DNA of 18,575 nt from Sphingomonas sp. (GCA_025981625.1 JAICXF010000037.1:1-18575), one strand, 5' to 3'. Positions 1-6,272 are shown, numbered from the stretch's first letter. Numbers and translations: made by a program. Notes: a model not told the origin generated them from the letters alone.

Positions 1-228
1 CGCGCGCTGGAAGAGGCGCTGGAGAGCTTCGCGGGCTGCGCGGTGGTAATCAGCCACGACCGCTTCTTCCTCGACCGCCTCGCTACCCACATCCTGGCGT
101 TCGAGGGTGACAGCCGCGTCGAGTGGTTCGAGGGAAACTTCGAGGCCTACGAGGAGGACAAGGTCCGACGCCTCGGCGAGGAAGCCACGCGACCGCACCG
201 GATGAGCTACCGCAAGCTGACGAGATAA
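1..228 (+). CDS. ettA: Energy-dependent translational throttle protein EttA (ABC-F ATPase), C-terminal fragment
   Basis: Only the last 75 residues are in the window; the gene enters from the left edge in frame 1 and stops at TAA 226-228. The visible part contains the end of the second ABC ATPase domain: the switch/H-loop stretch VVISHDRFFLDR, then ATHILAFEGDSRVEWFEGNF and a basic tail with PHRMSYRKL. This tail matches the EttA subgroup of ABC-F proteins, which bind the ribosomal E site and gate translation according to ATP/ADP level. The Walker motifs and the linker lie outside the window, so subgroup assignment depends on the tail alone. The downstream DUF1905 gene begins 25 bases later on the same strand and may be cotranscribed. 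Confidence 0.85.
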   Translation, partial: RALEEALESFAGCAVVISHDRFFLDRLATHILAFEGDSRVEWFEGNFEAYEEDKVRRLGEEATRPHRMSYRKLTR

Positions 229-253
229 TCGTCTCGCGGTTTGGTGACGGCAT

Positions 254-544
254 TTGGTCCTCTTTACCGCGCCCCTGCGCATTTGGACCTTCGCCGACGG
301 CAGCTCGCATTTCATGAGCGTTCCGGAGGAGTTTACCGGCGAAATCAGGGTGCACGCGATGGAGACCCCGCGCGGCTTCGGGTCGGTAAAGGTCGAGGCG
401 ACGGTCCAGGACTTCACCTGGCGCACCTCGATATTCCCGTCGAAGAGCAGCGGCGGCTATTTCCTCCCGGTCAAGATCGAGGTGCTGCGCAAAACCGGCA
501 TTGCCGCCGAGGACGAGGTCACGGTCGCGCTGAAACTCTTGTAG
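254..544 (+). CDS. DUF1905 domain-containing protein
   Basis: This is a 96-residue soluble protein. It reads as a DUF1905 domain over its whole length: an N-terminal beta segment (PLRIWTFADGSSHFMSVPEE), a central FGSVKVEATVQDFTWRTSIFP segment interrupted only by short turns, the conserved GGYFLPVKIEVLRKTGI and the closing DEVTVALKLL. Its biochemical role is unknown; related domains form small beta barrels. An in-frame stop at 245-247 leaves TTG at 254 as the only start that keeps the first strand of the fold; ATG 314 would cut it off. No clear ribosome-binding site is visible. The short gap after ettA suggests cotranscription. No signal peptide or membrane segment is seen. Confidence 0.75.
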   Translation: MVLFTAPLRIWTFADGSSHFMSVPEEFTGEIRVHAMETPRGFGSVKVEATVQDFTWRTSIFPSKSSGGYFLPVKIEVLRKTGIAAEDEVTVALKLL

Positions 545-577
545 CGCTGGCAATGCATTCCAGGCCGGACTGAATAG

Positions 578-594
578 CCCGTCCGAACGGGTTT
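578..594. terminator. Small hairpin between convergent genes, possible bidirectional terminator
   Basis: CCCGT (578-582), loop CCGA, ACGGG (587-591), followed by TTTAA. A G-T and an A-T pair can extend the stem. It lies between the DUF1905 gene (plus) and the small minus-strand gene, whose stop codon begins at 593, so it could end both transcripts. The stem is short and the T-run is only three bases. Confidence 0.35.
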
Positions 595-832
595 AAGGCG
601 TCTTGTCGGCGGGATGTCGGGGATAGCTTTCCTGCTGGTGGTCGATCTTGTCCTGCTTGTCGACGCCCTCGCGCGCTTGCGGGTCGCGCACCCGGTCAAG
701 CTCGGCTTGGGTGGCGATGTCTTCCTGAAGGTTGCCGCCCGAGCTCCCGCCCTGTCGCGGAGCAGGCTCTGCCCGGTCGATGAGGTCGCTATCGTCGTGG
801 TCGCGCGCGGTTTCGGTGCGGCGGTTTTCCAT
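593..832 (-). CDS. Small hydrophilic hypothetical protein, probable stress-regulon member
   Basis: This 79-residue protein is very rich in Asp, Glu, Arg and Gln, with almost no hydrophobic segment and no Cys; it begins MENRRTETARDHDDSDLIDR. I recognise no domain and assign no function. It is probably cytosolic and largely disordered. The start ATG 830-832 is well supported: a strong ribosome-binding site AAGGAGA (minus strand, 838-844) sits 5 bases upstream, and ahead of it is GGAAC-N16-CGTT, the pattern of EcfG general-stress promoters (see the promoter at 855-879). A longer in-frame reading extends upstream but would run through that promoter and lacks the ribosome-binding site. Small charged proteins are common among EcfG targets, so a stress role is an inference from the promoter. 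Confidence 0.7.
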   Translation of the reverse strand: MENRRTETARDHDDSDLIDRAEPAPRQGGSSGGNLQEDIATQAELDRVRDPQAREGVDKQDKIDHQQESYPRHPADKTP

Positions 833-852
833 GATCGTCTCCTTGCCCCCAA

Positions 853-877
853 GGAACGGCCAGTGGAGAGTGCTGTT
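853..877 (+). promoter_or_regulatory. Superimposed plus-strand EcfG-like promoter toward mscS
   Basis: On the plus strand GGAAC (853-857) is followed by 17 bases and GTT (875-877). It shares both half-sites with the minus-strand promoter because the element reads GGAAC-N17-GTTCC. The -10 is TGTT rather than CGTT, so it is weaker by consensus. A second GGAAC (897-901) with GTT at 920-922 (spacer 18) lies closer to the mscS start. Confidence 0.45.
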
Positions 878-879
878 CC
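855..879 (-). promoter_or_regulatory. EcfG-type (general stress response) promoter for the small hydrophilic protein
   Basis: On the minus strand GGAAC (875-879) is followed by exactly 16 bases and CGTT (855-858). This equals the consensus usually given for alphaproteobacterial EcfG/sigma-T promoters (GGAAC, 16-17 bases, CGTT). The predicted start of transcription near 848 leaves a short leader that includes the AAGGAGA site of the gene starting at 832. Confidence 0.7.
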
Positions 880-930
880 GGCGGATTGCGACAAACGGAA
901 CCATCTCCCGAGGCGTCCGGTTGAGGGCGG

Positions 931-1956
931 GTGCAGGGCCTGACCGACTTCTTGAACAGCGCGGAAAATGCAAGCAGCGGCGCGGCTGCCCCGCCGGTGC
1001 ACGGCGCGCACCTGTTCGGCGTGACCCTGATCGGCGCGACCCACGACAACCTTCACAAGCTGCTCCTGACCATCGGCGCGGTGGTCGTCGCATGGCTGCT
1101 CACCGTGGCCATAAGAGCGTTCCTCGGGCTGTTCATCGGTAGCCGCAGCGGCACCCGCTTCCAGTTCTGGGCCAAGCAGGGCGTCAGCCTGATCGTCGCG
1201 GCGATCCTGATCGTCGGCATCATGTCGATCTGGTTCGACAATCCGGCGCGGCTCGCGGGAGCACTCGGCTTGATCGGCGCGGGGATCGCCTTCGCCCTGC
1301 AGCGGGTGATTACGGCGGTTGCCGGCTATTTCGTCATCCTGCGCGGCAAGACCTTCAACGTCGGCGACCGGATCATGATGGGTGGAGTGCGCGGCGACGT
1401 CATCGATTTGAGCTTCATGCAGACGCAGATCATGGAAATGGGCCAATCGCCGAAGGAGCAGGGCGATGCGCCGTCAATGTGGGTGCGCAGCCGCCAGTTC
1501 ACTGGACGCATCGTCACGGTCACCAATGCCAAGGTGTTCGACGAACCGGTGTACAATTACTCGCACGACTTCCCGTACATCTGGGACGAGATCAACCTGC
1601 CGGTCAGGTACCAGGATGACCGGTCGAAAGCCGAATCGATCCTGCTCCAAGCGGCTCGCCGCCATGCCGTCACCCGCGACAAGATCGGCGACGAGGAAGT
1701 CAAGCGGCTGGAGGATAATTTCGGGATCAAGGTGGGCGACATCGACCCGCAAACCTTCTGGCGGATCACTGACAATTGGCTGGAGATCACGGTCCGGTTC
1801 CTTGCGCCCGACCACGGGATCCGGCGCATCAAGGACGAAATGAGCCGCGATATTCTGAGCGGGCTCGATGAGGCGAAGATGGGCATCGCCTCCGGAACTT
1901 ATGCAGTTGTGGAGGTGCCTCCGATCAGGATCGAGCCCGTGGGCACTCCAGGATAG
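931..1956 (+). CDS. MscS-family mechanosensitive ion channel
   Basis: This 341-residue inner-membrane protein has three predicted membrane helices at about 43-63, 83-101 and 108-136. The third is the pore helix, with small residues (LGLIGAGIAFALQ) leading into the family signature ALQRVITAVAGYFVILRGK and FNVGDRI. A beta domain follows, with a family-variable loop (QSPKEQGDAPSMW) before GRIVTVTNAKVFDEPVYNYS, then a C-terminal alpha/beta domain. Such channels release solutes on hypo-osmotic shock. The start GTG 931 is the first possible; a GAGGG (923-927) sits unusually close to it, so the start is less certain than the gene. GGAAC...GTT elements upstream suggest stress control. The gene ends 1 base before the convergent PAS gene. 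Confidence 0.85.
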   Translation: MQGLTDFLNSAENASSGAAAPPVHGAHLFGVTLIGATHDNLHKLLLTIGAVVVAWLLTVAIRAFLGLFIGSRSGTRFQFWAKQGVSLIVAAILIVGIMSIWFDNPARLAGALGLIGAGIAFALQRVITAVAGYFVILRGKTFNVGDRIMMGGVRGDVIDLSFMQTQIMEMGQSPKEQGDAPSMWVRSRQFTGRIVTVTNAKVFDEPVYNYSHDFPYIWDEINLPVRYQDDRSKAESILLQAARRHAVTRDKIGDEEVKRLEDNFGIKVGDIDPQTFWRITDNWLEITVRFLAPDHGIRRIKDEMSRDILSGLDEAKMGIASGTYAVVEVPPIRIEPVGTPG

Positions 1957-1957
1957 T

Positions 1958-2527
1958 TTAGCGGCGCTTCCGGGCGAGATCGTCCGCCGCTTTGGCGAAG
2001 CCGCTCGCCATCTCATCCAGCACCCTGCTCGTCTCGCGATCGTAAGTCGCACCGGCCAGCCGCCGACAGCGTTCGGCCTGTTCGAGGAGCGCTTCGCTTT
2101 GCTCGTTGGTGACGTCGATCAGCATGTTCACAGCGCCGGTGAACGTGCCGGATCGATCGAACAGGGGAGTGGGGTAAGGCCTGAAGGCGACGCGCGTTCC
2201 GTCCGGCCGTTCGGCGATTGCGATCGTGTCGCGGATCGGCCGTCGTTCCTTGATCGCCTGCGCCATTGGGCAGTCCTCATGGCGCAAGGGTTCGCCTGCC
2301 GTGGTGAAGAGCTGCCAGGTGACGCACCAGCGATCATGGCCGAGTTCGGGTTCGCGGCCCGCGAAGTCGGTGCAGGCGCGGTTCCAATAAGTCACGTCGC
2401 CGTTCGGGTCCGTGGTGTAAACCGGAGCGGGAAGCTCGTCGAGAATCGCTGCGCATTCCGGCCCCGGGACGCGGAGTGCATTCAGCGCAGTATCGAGCAG
2501 ATGTTCGGGATCGTGCCGAGCAAGCAT
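1958..2527 (-). CDS. Stand-alone PAS domain protein
   Basis: This 189-residue soluble protein has one PAS domain at about 28-140: ILDELPAPVYTTDPNGDVTYWN opens it, followed by ACTDFAGREPELG, a Trp/Cys-containing WCVTW segment, GEPLRHEDCPMAQAI, and the closing beta strands with TGAVNMLIDVTNEQ. A helical tail after that (LLEQAERCRRLAGATYDRE then MASGFAKAADDLA) resembles tails of other small alphaproteobacterial proteins. No kinase, cyclase or DNA-binding output domain is present, so it probably signals through a partner or senses a ligand; which one is unknown. Start ATG 2525-2527 has no clear ribosome-binding site. A GGAAC-N17-GTT element upstream (2570-2594) suggests general-stress control. 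Confidence 0.75.
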   Translation of the reverse strand: MLARHDPEHLLDTALNALRVPGPECAAILDELPAPVYTTDPNGDVTYWNRACTDFAGREPELGHDRWCVTWQLFTTAGEPLRHEDCPMAQAIKERRPIRDTIAIAERPDGTRVAFRPYPTPLFDRSGTFTGAVNMLIDVTNEQSEALLEQAERCRRLAGATYDRETSRVLDEMASGFAKAADDLARKRR

Positions 2528-2569
2528 GGGTTCGCGAATCAGCTTTTTTTAACCTAGGTTGGAGTGCAC

Positions 2570-2594
2570 AACCGCCGGTGCTTGGCGCTGTTCC
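2570..2594 (-). promoter_or_regulatory. EcfG-like promoter upstream of the PAS protein gene
   Basis: On the minus strand GGAAC (2590-2594), a 17-base spacer and GTT (2570-2572); with the preceding base it reads GGAAC-N16-GGTT, one mismatch from CGTT. The leader to ATG 2527 would be about 35 bases and contains a 10-base palindrome AACCTAGGTT (2551-2560) and a run of seven A. Confidence 0.5.
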
Positions 2595-2667
2595 CCCCGT
2601 GGAGACAAAAACAAAGCAGCTGTGTCGATTGGACAACAGTCGTCGACTCGATGCGGCTGCGAAATAT

Positions 2668-2688
2668 CTGTGGATGAACCATCCACAG
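2668..2688 (-). terminator. Perfect hairpin just after the NYN gene, likely terminator
   Basis: CTGTGGATG (2668-2676), loop AAC, CATCCACAG (2680-2688): a perfect 9-base-pair stem with a 3-base loop. It starts 8 bases after the stop codon of the minus-strand NYN gene. Only a weak ATATTT tract follows, so it may be an RNA-stabilising or Rho-assisted 3' end rather than a strong intrinsic terminator. Confidence 0.5.
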
Positions 2689-2696
2689 CGCGTGAC

Positions 2697-3422
2697 CTAA
2701 CGCAGGCGCTTGACGAGCAGGCGCCCGTCGTCGCCGCTCTTCACTTCGAAGTTGGGCACCGCCTTGATGAGGTCCGACAGCCGCGTGAAACCATAGTTGC
2801 GGGCCGCAAAGCTGGATACCGCCTTGGCCCTCTGGCCGAGCTCCGAAAGCGGGGTATAGCCTTCCTCGTCGCGTTTCGAGGCCTTGTAGGCGGAGCCGAG
2901 CACCTGGAGCAGCTCGGGGTCGACCGGACGCTGCCCCTTGCCGGTTGCGGGCTGCTCGAGCTCCTCGTCCTCGAGCACCAGCGCACCGACGTCGAAAAAT
3001 CGCGTGCACGCCTGCTGGAACGACAGCGGCGTCTTGGCGGTGCCGAAGCCATAGACGTCCAGCCCGTCCTCTCGCAGGCGCTGGGCGAGCGGCAGGAAAT
3101 CGCTGTCCGACGACATGATCCCGAACGCGTCGACATTGCCGCGGTAGAGCAGGTCCATGGCGTCGATGGTCATGCGCATGTCGGTCGCGCTCTTGCCCTT
3201 CACGACGTCGAACTGCTGCATCGGCACGATCGAGTGCGAGCCGGTGAGGTTGCCCCAGCCCTTGAGGCTCGCTTTGGCCCAATTGCCGTACGCGCGCCGG
3301 ATGTTGATCGTGCCGAGCTCGCCCAGGACGAGCAGCACCTGGTCGAGATGGTCGGGCGAGGTATTGTCGGCGTCGATCAGCAACGCGACATTGGATTCCT
3401 GTTCGACGCTGCGCTCGCGCAT
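2697..3422 (-). CDS. NYN domain protein with C-terminal OST-HTH/LOTUS-like domain
   Basis: This 241-residue soluble protein starts with a PIN-like NYN nuclease fold (about 10-150). Acidic residues expected at the metal site are present: D17 and D19 in LLIDADN, D81 in KSATDMRMT, and D106/D108 in MSSDSDF. A linker with an acidic stretch leads to a winged-helix OST-HTH (LOTUS) domain at about 169-241, with GYTPLSELGQ, NYGFTRLSDLI and the terminal GRLLVKRLR. The pairing points to RNA binding and perhaps RNA cleavage; the substrate is unknown. I chose ATG 3420-3422 (MRERSVEQ) because a GAGGGA lies just upstream and the family begins a few residues before LLIDADN; a start at 3545 would add a non-conserved Arg-rich leader. 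A perfect hairpin follows the stop codon. Confidence 0.85.
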   Translation of the reverse strand: MRERSVEQESNVALLIDADNTSPDHLDQVLLVLGELGTINIRRAYGNWAKASLKGWGNLTGSHSIVPMQQFDVVKGKSATDMRMTIDAMDLLYRGNVDAFGIMSSDSDFLPLAQRLREDGLDVYGFGTAKTPLSFQQACTRFFDVGALVLEDEELEQPATGKGQRPVDPELLQVLGSAYKASKRDEEGYTPLSELGQRAKAVSSFAARNYGFTRLSDLIKAVPNFEVKSGDDGRLLVKRLR

Positions 3423-3521
3423 TTCCGAGTCCCTCTTTTCCTGCTCTCTAGCGCGGCATCCCGGAATGACCACCGCTCGGCGCACCGGAATTCCCAACCT
3501 GAACCACGGATGATCACTCCG

Positions 3522-3546
3522 GGAACGAAACGCCTTTTGAAGCACT
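3522..3546 (+). promoter_or_regulatory. Shared upstream element A (GGAACGAAAC-N11-CACT) of glycine-zipper gene 1
   Basis: GGAACGAAAC (3522-3531), 11 bases, CACT (3543-3546), ending 40 bases before the ATG at 3587. The same element with the same internal spacing precedes the paralogue at 4183. Counted from GGAAC the spacer is 16 bases, as in ECF-sigma promoters, but the downstream box is CACT, not CGTT. Confidence 0.45.
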
Positions 3547-3586
3547 TATCCGGGCAAAGGGGGCGCGTTGAGGAAGGGACAAGACA

Positions 3587-3994
3587 ATGCGGAAACTTGG
3601 TCTTGCAGCAGCCCTCGCCGCCACGGTTGCGGTGGCCGGTTGCGCTGAATATCCAGATCAATACGGTTACGGCCCATACGGCTATAACAACGGCTATTAT
3701 AACAACGGTTATTACGCGAACGGTTACGGCCAGCCTTATTACGGCAACGGCTACCGCGACAACACCGGCGCTAATGTCGCGACGGGCGCGGCGATTGGCG
3801 CTGCGACGGGCGCGGTTGCCGGCGCGGTTCTTCCGGGCGTGAGCGTCGGTGGAGGCGCGGTTGCCGGCGCCATCCTCGGCGGCGTTCTCGGCGCAGTCGT
3901 CAACGGCCACCAATATTATCGGGATACGCGCGGCACGTGCTACTATGTCGACCAGTATGGACAGCCGCACTACGATTACGGCGTCCGCTGCTAA
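3587..3994 (+). CDS. Glycine-zipper lipoprotein with Tyr/Asn/Gly-rich segment
   Basis: This 135-residue protein has a lipoprotein signal peptide (MRKLGLAAALAATVAVAGC, lipobox VAGC, lipid attachment at Cys19). Residues about 22-57 are a low-complexity Tyr-Gly-Asn tract with repeats such as NNGYY. A glycine-zipper 2TM-type segment follows at about 62-106 (ATGAAIGAATGAVAGAV, then GGAVAGAILGGVLGAVV), then a conserved tail starting GHQYYRDTRGTCYYVD with Cys118 and a terminal Cys135 that could pair. It is probably anchored in the outer membrane, in the broad 17-kDa antigen/SlyB-like group; the precise role is unknown. AGGAAGGGAC supplies a ribosome-binding site before ATG 3587. It is paralogous to the gene at 4183, and a strong terminator separates the two. 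Confidence 0.8.
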   Translation: MRKLGLAAALAATVAVAGCAEYPDQYGYGPYGYNNGYYNNGYYANGYGQPYYGNGYRDNTGANVATGAAIGAATGAVAGAVLPGVSVGGGAVAGAILGGVLGAVVNGHQYYRDTRGTCYYVDQYGQPHYDYGVRC

Positions 3995-4023
3995 CTCTCG
4001 GCTGACCCGTTCTTAAGCCGTTC

Positions 4024-4060
4024 GACGGGGCGCAAGGGATCTTGCGTCCCGTCAATTTTT
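4024..4060 (+). terminator. Strong Rho-independent terminator after glycine-zipper gene 1
   Basis: GACGGGGCGCAAG (4024-4036), loop GGAT, CTTGCGTCCCGTC (4041-4053), then AATTTTT. The stem has 13 pairs, one of them G-U. It lies 30 bases after the stop codon at 3994. Confidence 0.85.
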
Positions 4061-4113
4061 GAGTGCGCTTCCACCGCTTTCGCCACGCATGGCGCACACT
4101 TGGCCCGTTTGCC

Positions 4114-4138
4114 GGAACGAAACTGCCGTTCCCACACT
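4114..4138 (+). promoter_or_regulatory. Shared upstream element B (GGAACGAAAC-N11-CACT) of glycine-zipper gene 2
   Basis: GGAACGAAAC (4114-4123), 11 bases, CACT (4135-4138), ending 44 bases before ATG 4183. Its boxes match the element at 3522-3546 exactly while the 11 bases between them differ, which argues for selection on the boxes rather than simple duplication. Confidence 0.45.
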
Positions 4139-4182
4139 GAATCCGGGGAGCGGACCGGGCGGAGCTGTGGAAGGACGACGAA

Positions 4183-4494
4183 ATGAAACACCTGCTAGTT
4201 TCAGCTGCTGCCGCGACCAGCCTCGCGCTGGGCGGCTGCGCAACCAACCCCCAGACCGATCACATGATCGCCAGTGAAGCTACTGGGGCGGCGATCGGCG
4301 CGGGTGCCGGCGCGGTCGCGGGATCGATTATTCCAGGCATCGGAACGGGCGCAGGCGCGGTTGCGGGCGGCGTTCTCGGGGCAGCGGTCGGGGCCGTTAT
4401 CGGCGGCCATCAATATTATCGTGATACCCGCGGCTATTGTTATTACGTCGATCGAAACGGACAGCCGCATTACAATTACGACACAAGGTGTTAG
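4183..4494 (+). CDS. Glycine-zipper lipoprotein (paralogue of the gene at 3587)
   Basis: This 103-residue protein has a lipoprotein signal (MKHLLVSAAAATSLALGGC, lipobox LGGC, Cys19), a short spacer, and a Gly/Ala zipper at about 33-74 (TGAAIGAGAGAVAGSI, then GAGAVAGGVLGAAVGAVIGG). The tail starts GHQYYRDTRGYCYYVD and ends in Cys103; Cys86 and Cys103 have the same 17-residue spacing as in the upstream paralogue. It lacks the Tyr/Asn-rich tract of that paralogue. Probably an outer-membrane-anchored, 17-kDa-antigen-like envelope protein; function not known. GGAAGGA precedes the ATG. It converges on the carbonic anhydrase gene with only 10 bases between stop codons, and no convincing terminator was found in that gap. 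Confidence 0.8.
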   Translation: MKHLLVSAAAATSLALGGCATNPQTDHMIASEATGAAIGAGAGAVAGSIIPGIGTGAGAVAGGVLGAAVGAVIGGHQYYRDTRGYCYYVDRNGQPHYNYDTRC

Positions 4495-4504
4495 TCAGTC
4501 ATAC

Positions 4505-5140
4505 TCAGGCGGGGTGGAAGGAACCTTCCGCCTCGTCGAGTATGTAGAGGAGCCCCTCGGCGATCGAGAAATGCGCCCCGTGGAGCTTGAGCGTTCCGGC
4601 CTTCTCTCGTTCAGCAATCCACGGGAATGTCCGTAGGTTGGCGAGGCTGACCTTTACCGCCGCTCGTTCCATGTCCCGGAACGCGGCTCGATCCAGCTCC
4701 TCGTGGCGCGCCCGCACGTCGTCGCTGGTTTCCTTGAGCATCCCCACCCAGTCGGCGATGAAATGGCCTTCGCCCGGCGGCGTATTGTCGAATTGGCCGG
4801 TCAGCGCGGCCGCGCACCCGCCGCACATGCCATGGCCCATGACGAGGATTTCGCCGACCTTGAGCTGAGTCACCGCGAACTCCAGCGCCGAGGACACGCC
4901 ATGATAACCGTGGCTCGTCTCGTAGGGTGGCGCTAGCGCGGCGATATTCCGGACGACGAACATCTCGCCGGGGCTCGCATCGAAGATCTGGGCCGGGTCG
5001 CTCCGGCTGTCCGCGCAAGCGAGTATCATCACCTGCGGGCTCTGACCTTCGGCCAAATCCGCCCAGCGTTGGCGCTGCCGTGCCCAATCCTGTTCGCGGA
5101 AGCGGCGATAGCCCTCGATCAGCTTGGTCATGTACGGCAT
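4505..5140 (-). CDS. Beta-class carbonic anhydrase
   Basis: This 211-residue cytosolic enzyme interconverts CO2 and bicarbonate. Zinc ligands and catalytic residues of the beta class are visible: Cys42, Asp44 and Arg46 in [11 protein letters not shown], and His103 and Cys106 in [10 protein letters not shown]. The dimer-forming VVRNIAAL segment (62-69) and [10 protein letters not shown] (81-90) are also present, and the length is normal. The pattern fits the type I active site. ATG 5138-5140 is used; a second ATG 9 bases downstream is possible, and neither has a good ribosome-binding site. The gene diverges from lipA across a 65-base gap and converges on glycine-zipper gene 2. It could supply bicarbonate for carboxylations or buffer pH; the sequence does not decide. 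Confidence 0.93.
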   Translation of the reverse strand: MPYMTKLIEGYRRFREQDWARQRQRWADLAEGQSPQVMILACADSRSDPAQIFDASPGEMFVVRNIAALAPPYETSHGYHGVSSALEFAVTQLKVGEILVMGHGMCGGCAAALTGQFDNTPPGEGHFIADWVGMLKETSDDVRARHEELDRAAFRDMERAAVKVSLANLRTFPWIAEREKAGTLKLHGAHFSIAEGLLYILDEAEGSFHPA

Positions 5141-5192
5141 GGCTTGCGGCTAACGGCCGAGGGCAGGGGTGGCAAGGTCTGACTCCAGTCGC

Positions 5193-5198
5193 TATCTG
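5193..5198 (+). promoter_or_regulatory. Candidate -10 box of a leaderless lipA transcript
   Basis: TATCTG lies 7 bases before the lipA ATG (5206), the distance expected if transcription begins at or next to the start codon. lipA has no Shine-Dalgarno sequence. The -35 is poor (TGGCAA at 5170-5175). Confidence 0.25.
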
Positions 5199-5205
5199 GC
5201 CGCCC

Positions 5206-6126
5206 ATGAATGCCCCCGCCGCCGTCCCGCCGAAGCAGCGCAAACCCGACTGGATCCGAGTGAAGGCGCCGGTCAGTGAAGGCTATCACCAGACCCGTCG
5301 CCTGATGCGCGAGCTCAACCTCGCGACCGTCTGCGAGGAGGCGGCCTGCCCGAACATCGGCGAATGCTGGACCAAGAAGCACGCGACGGTGATGATCCTG
5401 GGCGACACCTGCACGCGCGCCTGTGCCTTCTGCAACGTGAAGACCGGCATGCCGCGCGCCGTCGACCCCCTGGAGCCGGAGCACGTCGCGACCGCGGCTG
5501 CCGAGCTCGGTCTCGAGCATATCGTGATTACCTCGGTCGACCGGGATGATTTGCCCGACGGCGGAGCACGTCAGTTCGTGAAGGTCATCGAGGCGCTCCG
5601 TCGGCGCACCCCATCGACAACGATCGAAATTTTAACGCCGGACTTTCGCAATAAAAGCGAAGCGGCGGTCGACGAGATCGTTGCCGCCGGACCCGACGTC
5701 TACAATCACAATCTGGAAACGGTGCCGCGGCTGTATCCGACGATACGCCCGGGCGCGCGCTATTACGCCTCGCTGCGCCTGCTCGAGAGCGTCAAGCGCA
5801 AGGCGCCGCAGATCTTCACCAAATCCGGCGTGATGGTCGGCCTTGGGGAGCAGCGGCTCGAAGTTCACCAGGTGATGGACGACATGCGTTCCGCCGGAGT
5901 CGATTTCCTGACGATGGGCCAATATCTCCAGCCCACGCCGCGTCACGCCAGGGTCGAGGAGTTCGTCACTCCAAAGGCGTTCGATGCTTATGCCGCGATT
6001 GCCCGCGCCAAGGGCTTCCTGCTCGTCGCCGCCTCACCGCTGACGCGGTCCAGCTATCATGCCGGAGACGATTTCAAGAAGATGCAGTCTGCACGCAACG
6101 CACAGCTGGAGCGTTTCGGGGCATGA
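5206..6126 (+). CDS. lipA: Lipoyl synthase (radical SAM)
   Basis: This 306-residue enzyme inserts two sulfurs into octanoyl groups carried on lipoyl domains of pyruvate and 2-oxoglutarate dehydrogenases. Both [4Fe-4S] sites are complete: the auxiliary cluster cysteines Cys43, Cys48 and Cys54 ([12 protein letters not shown]) plus the C-terminal RSSYHA (281-286) whose serine is its fourth ligand, and the radical-SAM motif Cys69-x3-Cys73-x2-Cys76 (CTRACAFC). [11 protein letters not shown] and [11 protein letters not shown] are typical LipA blocks. ATG 5206 matches the usual N-terminus and length; the frame is open farther upstream to 4927 but that part is antisense to the carbonic anhydrase. No ribosome-binding site is seen, and a TATCTG box just upstream suggests a leaderless mRNA. 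The stop codon abuts the palindromic repeat before ratA. Confidence 0.97.
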   Translation: MNAPAAVPPKQRKPDWIRVKAPVSEGYHQTRRLMRELNLATVCEEAACPNIGECWTKKHATVMILGDTCTRACAFCNVKTGMPRAVDPLEPEHVATAAAELGLEHIVITSVDRDDLPDGGARQFVKVIEALRRRTPSTTIEILTPDFRNKSEAAVDEIVAAGPDVYNHNLETVPRLYPTIRPGARYYASLRLLESVKRKAPQIFTKSGVMVGLGEQRLEVHQVMDDMRSAGVDFLTMGQYLQPTPRHARVEEFVTPKAFDAYAAIARAKGFLLVAASPLTRSSYHAGDDFKKMQSARNAQLERFGA

Positions 6127-6128
6127 AG

Positions 6129-6268
6129 AACCTCCCTGCGAGCGCAGCTCGTGGGGAGGCGGACCGCTCAGCGCAGCTGAGTGGTGGAGGGGCCTCCTCG
6201 AGCCCCGCGTGCCCCCTCCGTCAGCGCTTCGCGCTGCCACCTCCCCATTGCTGCGCAACAGGGAGGAT
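6129..6268. repeat. Long imperfect palindromic intergenic repeat (sphingomonad-type)
   Basis: Nearly the whole lipA-ratA gap is one imperfect inverted repeat with arms of about 60 bases. CCTCCCTG (6131-6138) pairs with CAGGGAGG (6259-6266), GGGGAGG (6153-6159) with CCTCCCC (6240-6246), and GGAGGGGC (6186-6193) with the CCCCTCC region at 6212-6219. Each arm also folds on itself, for example CGAGCGCAGCTCG and CAGCGCTTCGCGCTG. From memory, similar modules recur between genes in Sphingomonas-type genomes; no search was run. The right tip supplies the ratA ribosome-binding site. Confidence 0.75.
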
Positions 6269-6272
6269 CTAG

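Noticed and set aside
457..1446. Minus-strand frame of 329 codons across the mscS start region
   Set aside because: It runs antisense through the mscS signature region, its product is low-complexity and domain-free, and it collides with the small gene that has a strong ribosome-binding site and promoter.
2668..2688. DnaA-box-like halves (TGTGGATGA and CCATCCACA) suggesting an origin or DnaA site
   Set aside because: Each half differs from TTATNCACA by one or two bases, there is no cluster of boxes and no AT-rich unwinding region; the position right after a stop codon fits an RNA hairpin better.
2559..3842. Plus-strand frame of 427 codons covering the NYN gene and the start of glycine-zipper gene 1
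   Set aside because: It is antisense to a clear NYN/OST-HTH protein and then out of frame with a clear lipoprotein; no recognisable motif was seen.
4516..4529. GGAAGG-AA-CCTTCC as a terminator for glycine-zipper gene 2
   Set aside because: The loop is two bases, no T-run follows, and it lies inside the end of the carbonic anhydrase coding sequence.
4927..5205. N-terminal extension of lipA by 93 residues
   Set aside because: The extra part is Arg/Gly/Pro-rich, antisense to carbonic anhydrase, and LipA proteins normally begin close to the ATG at 5206.
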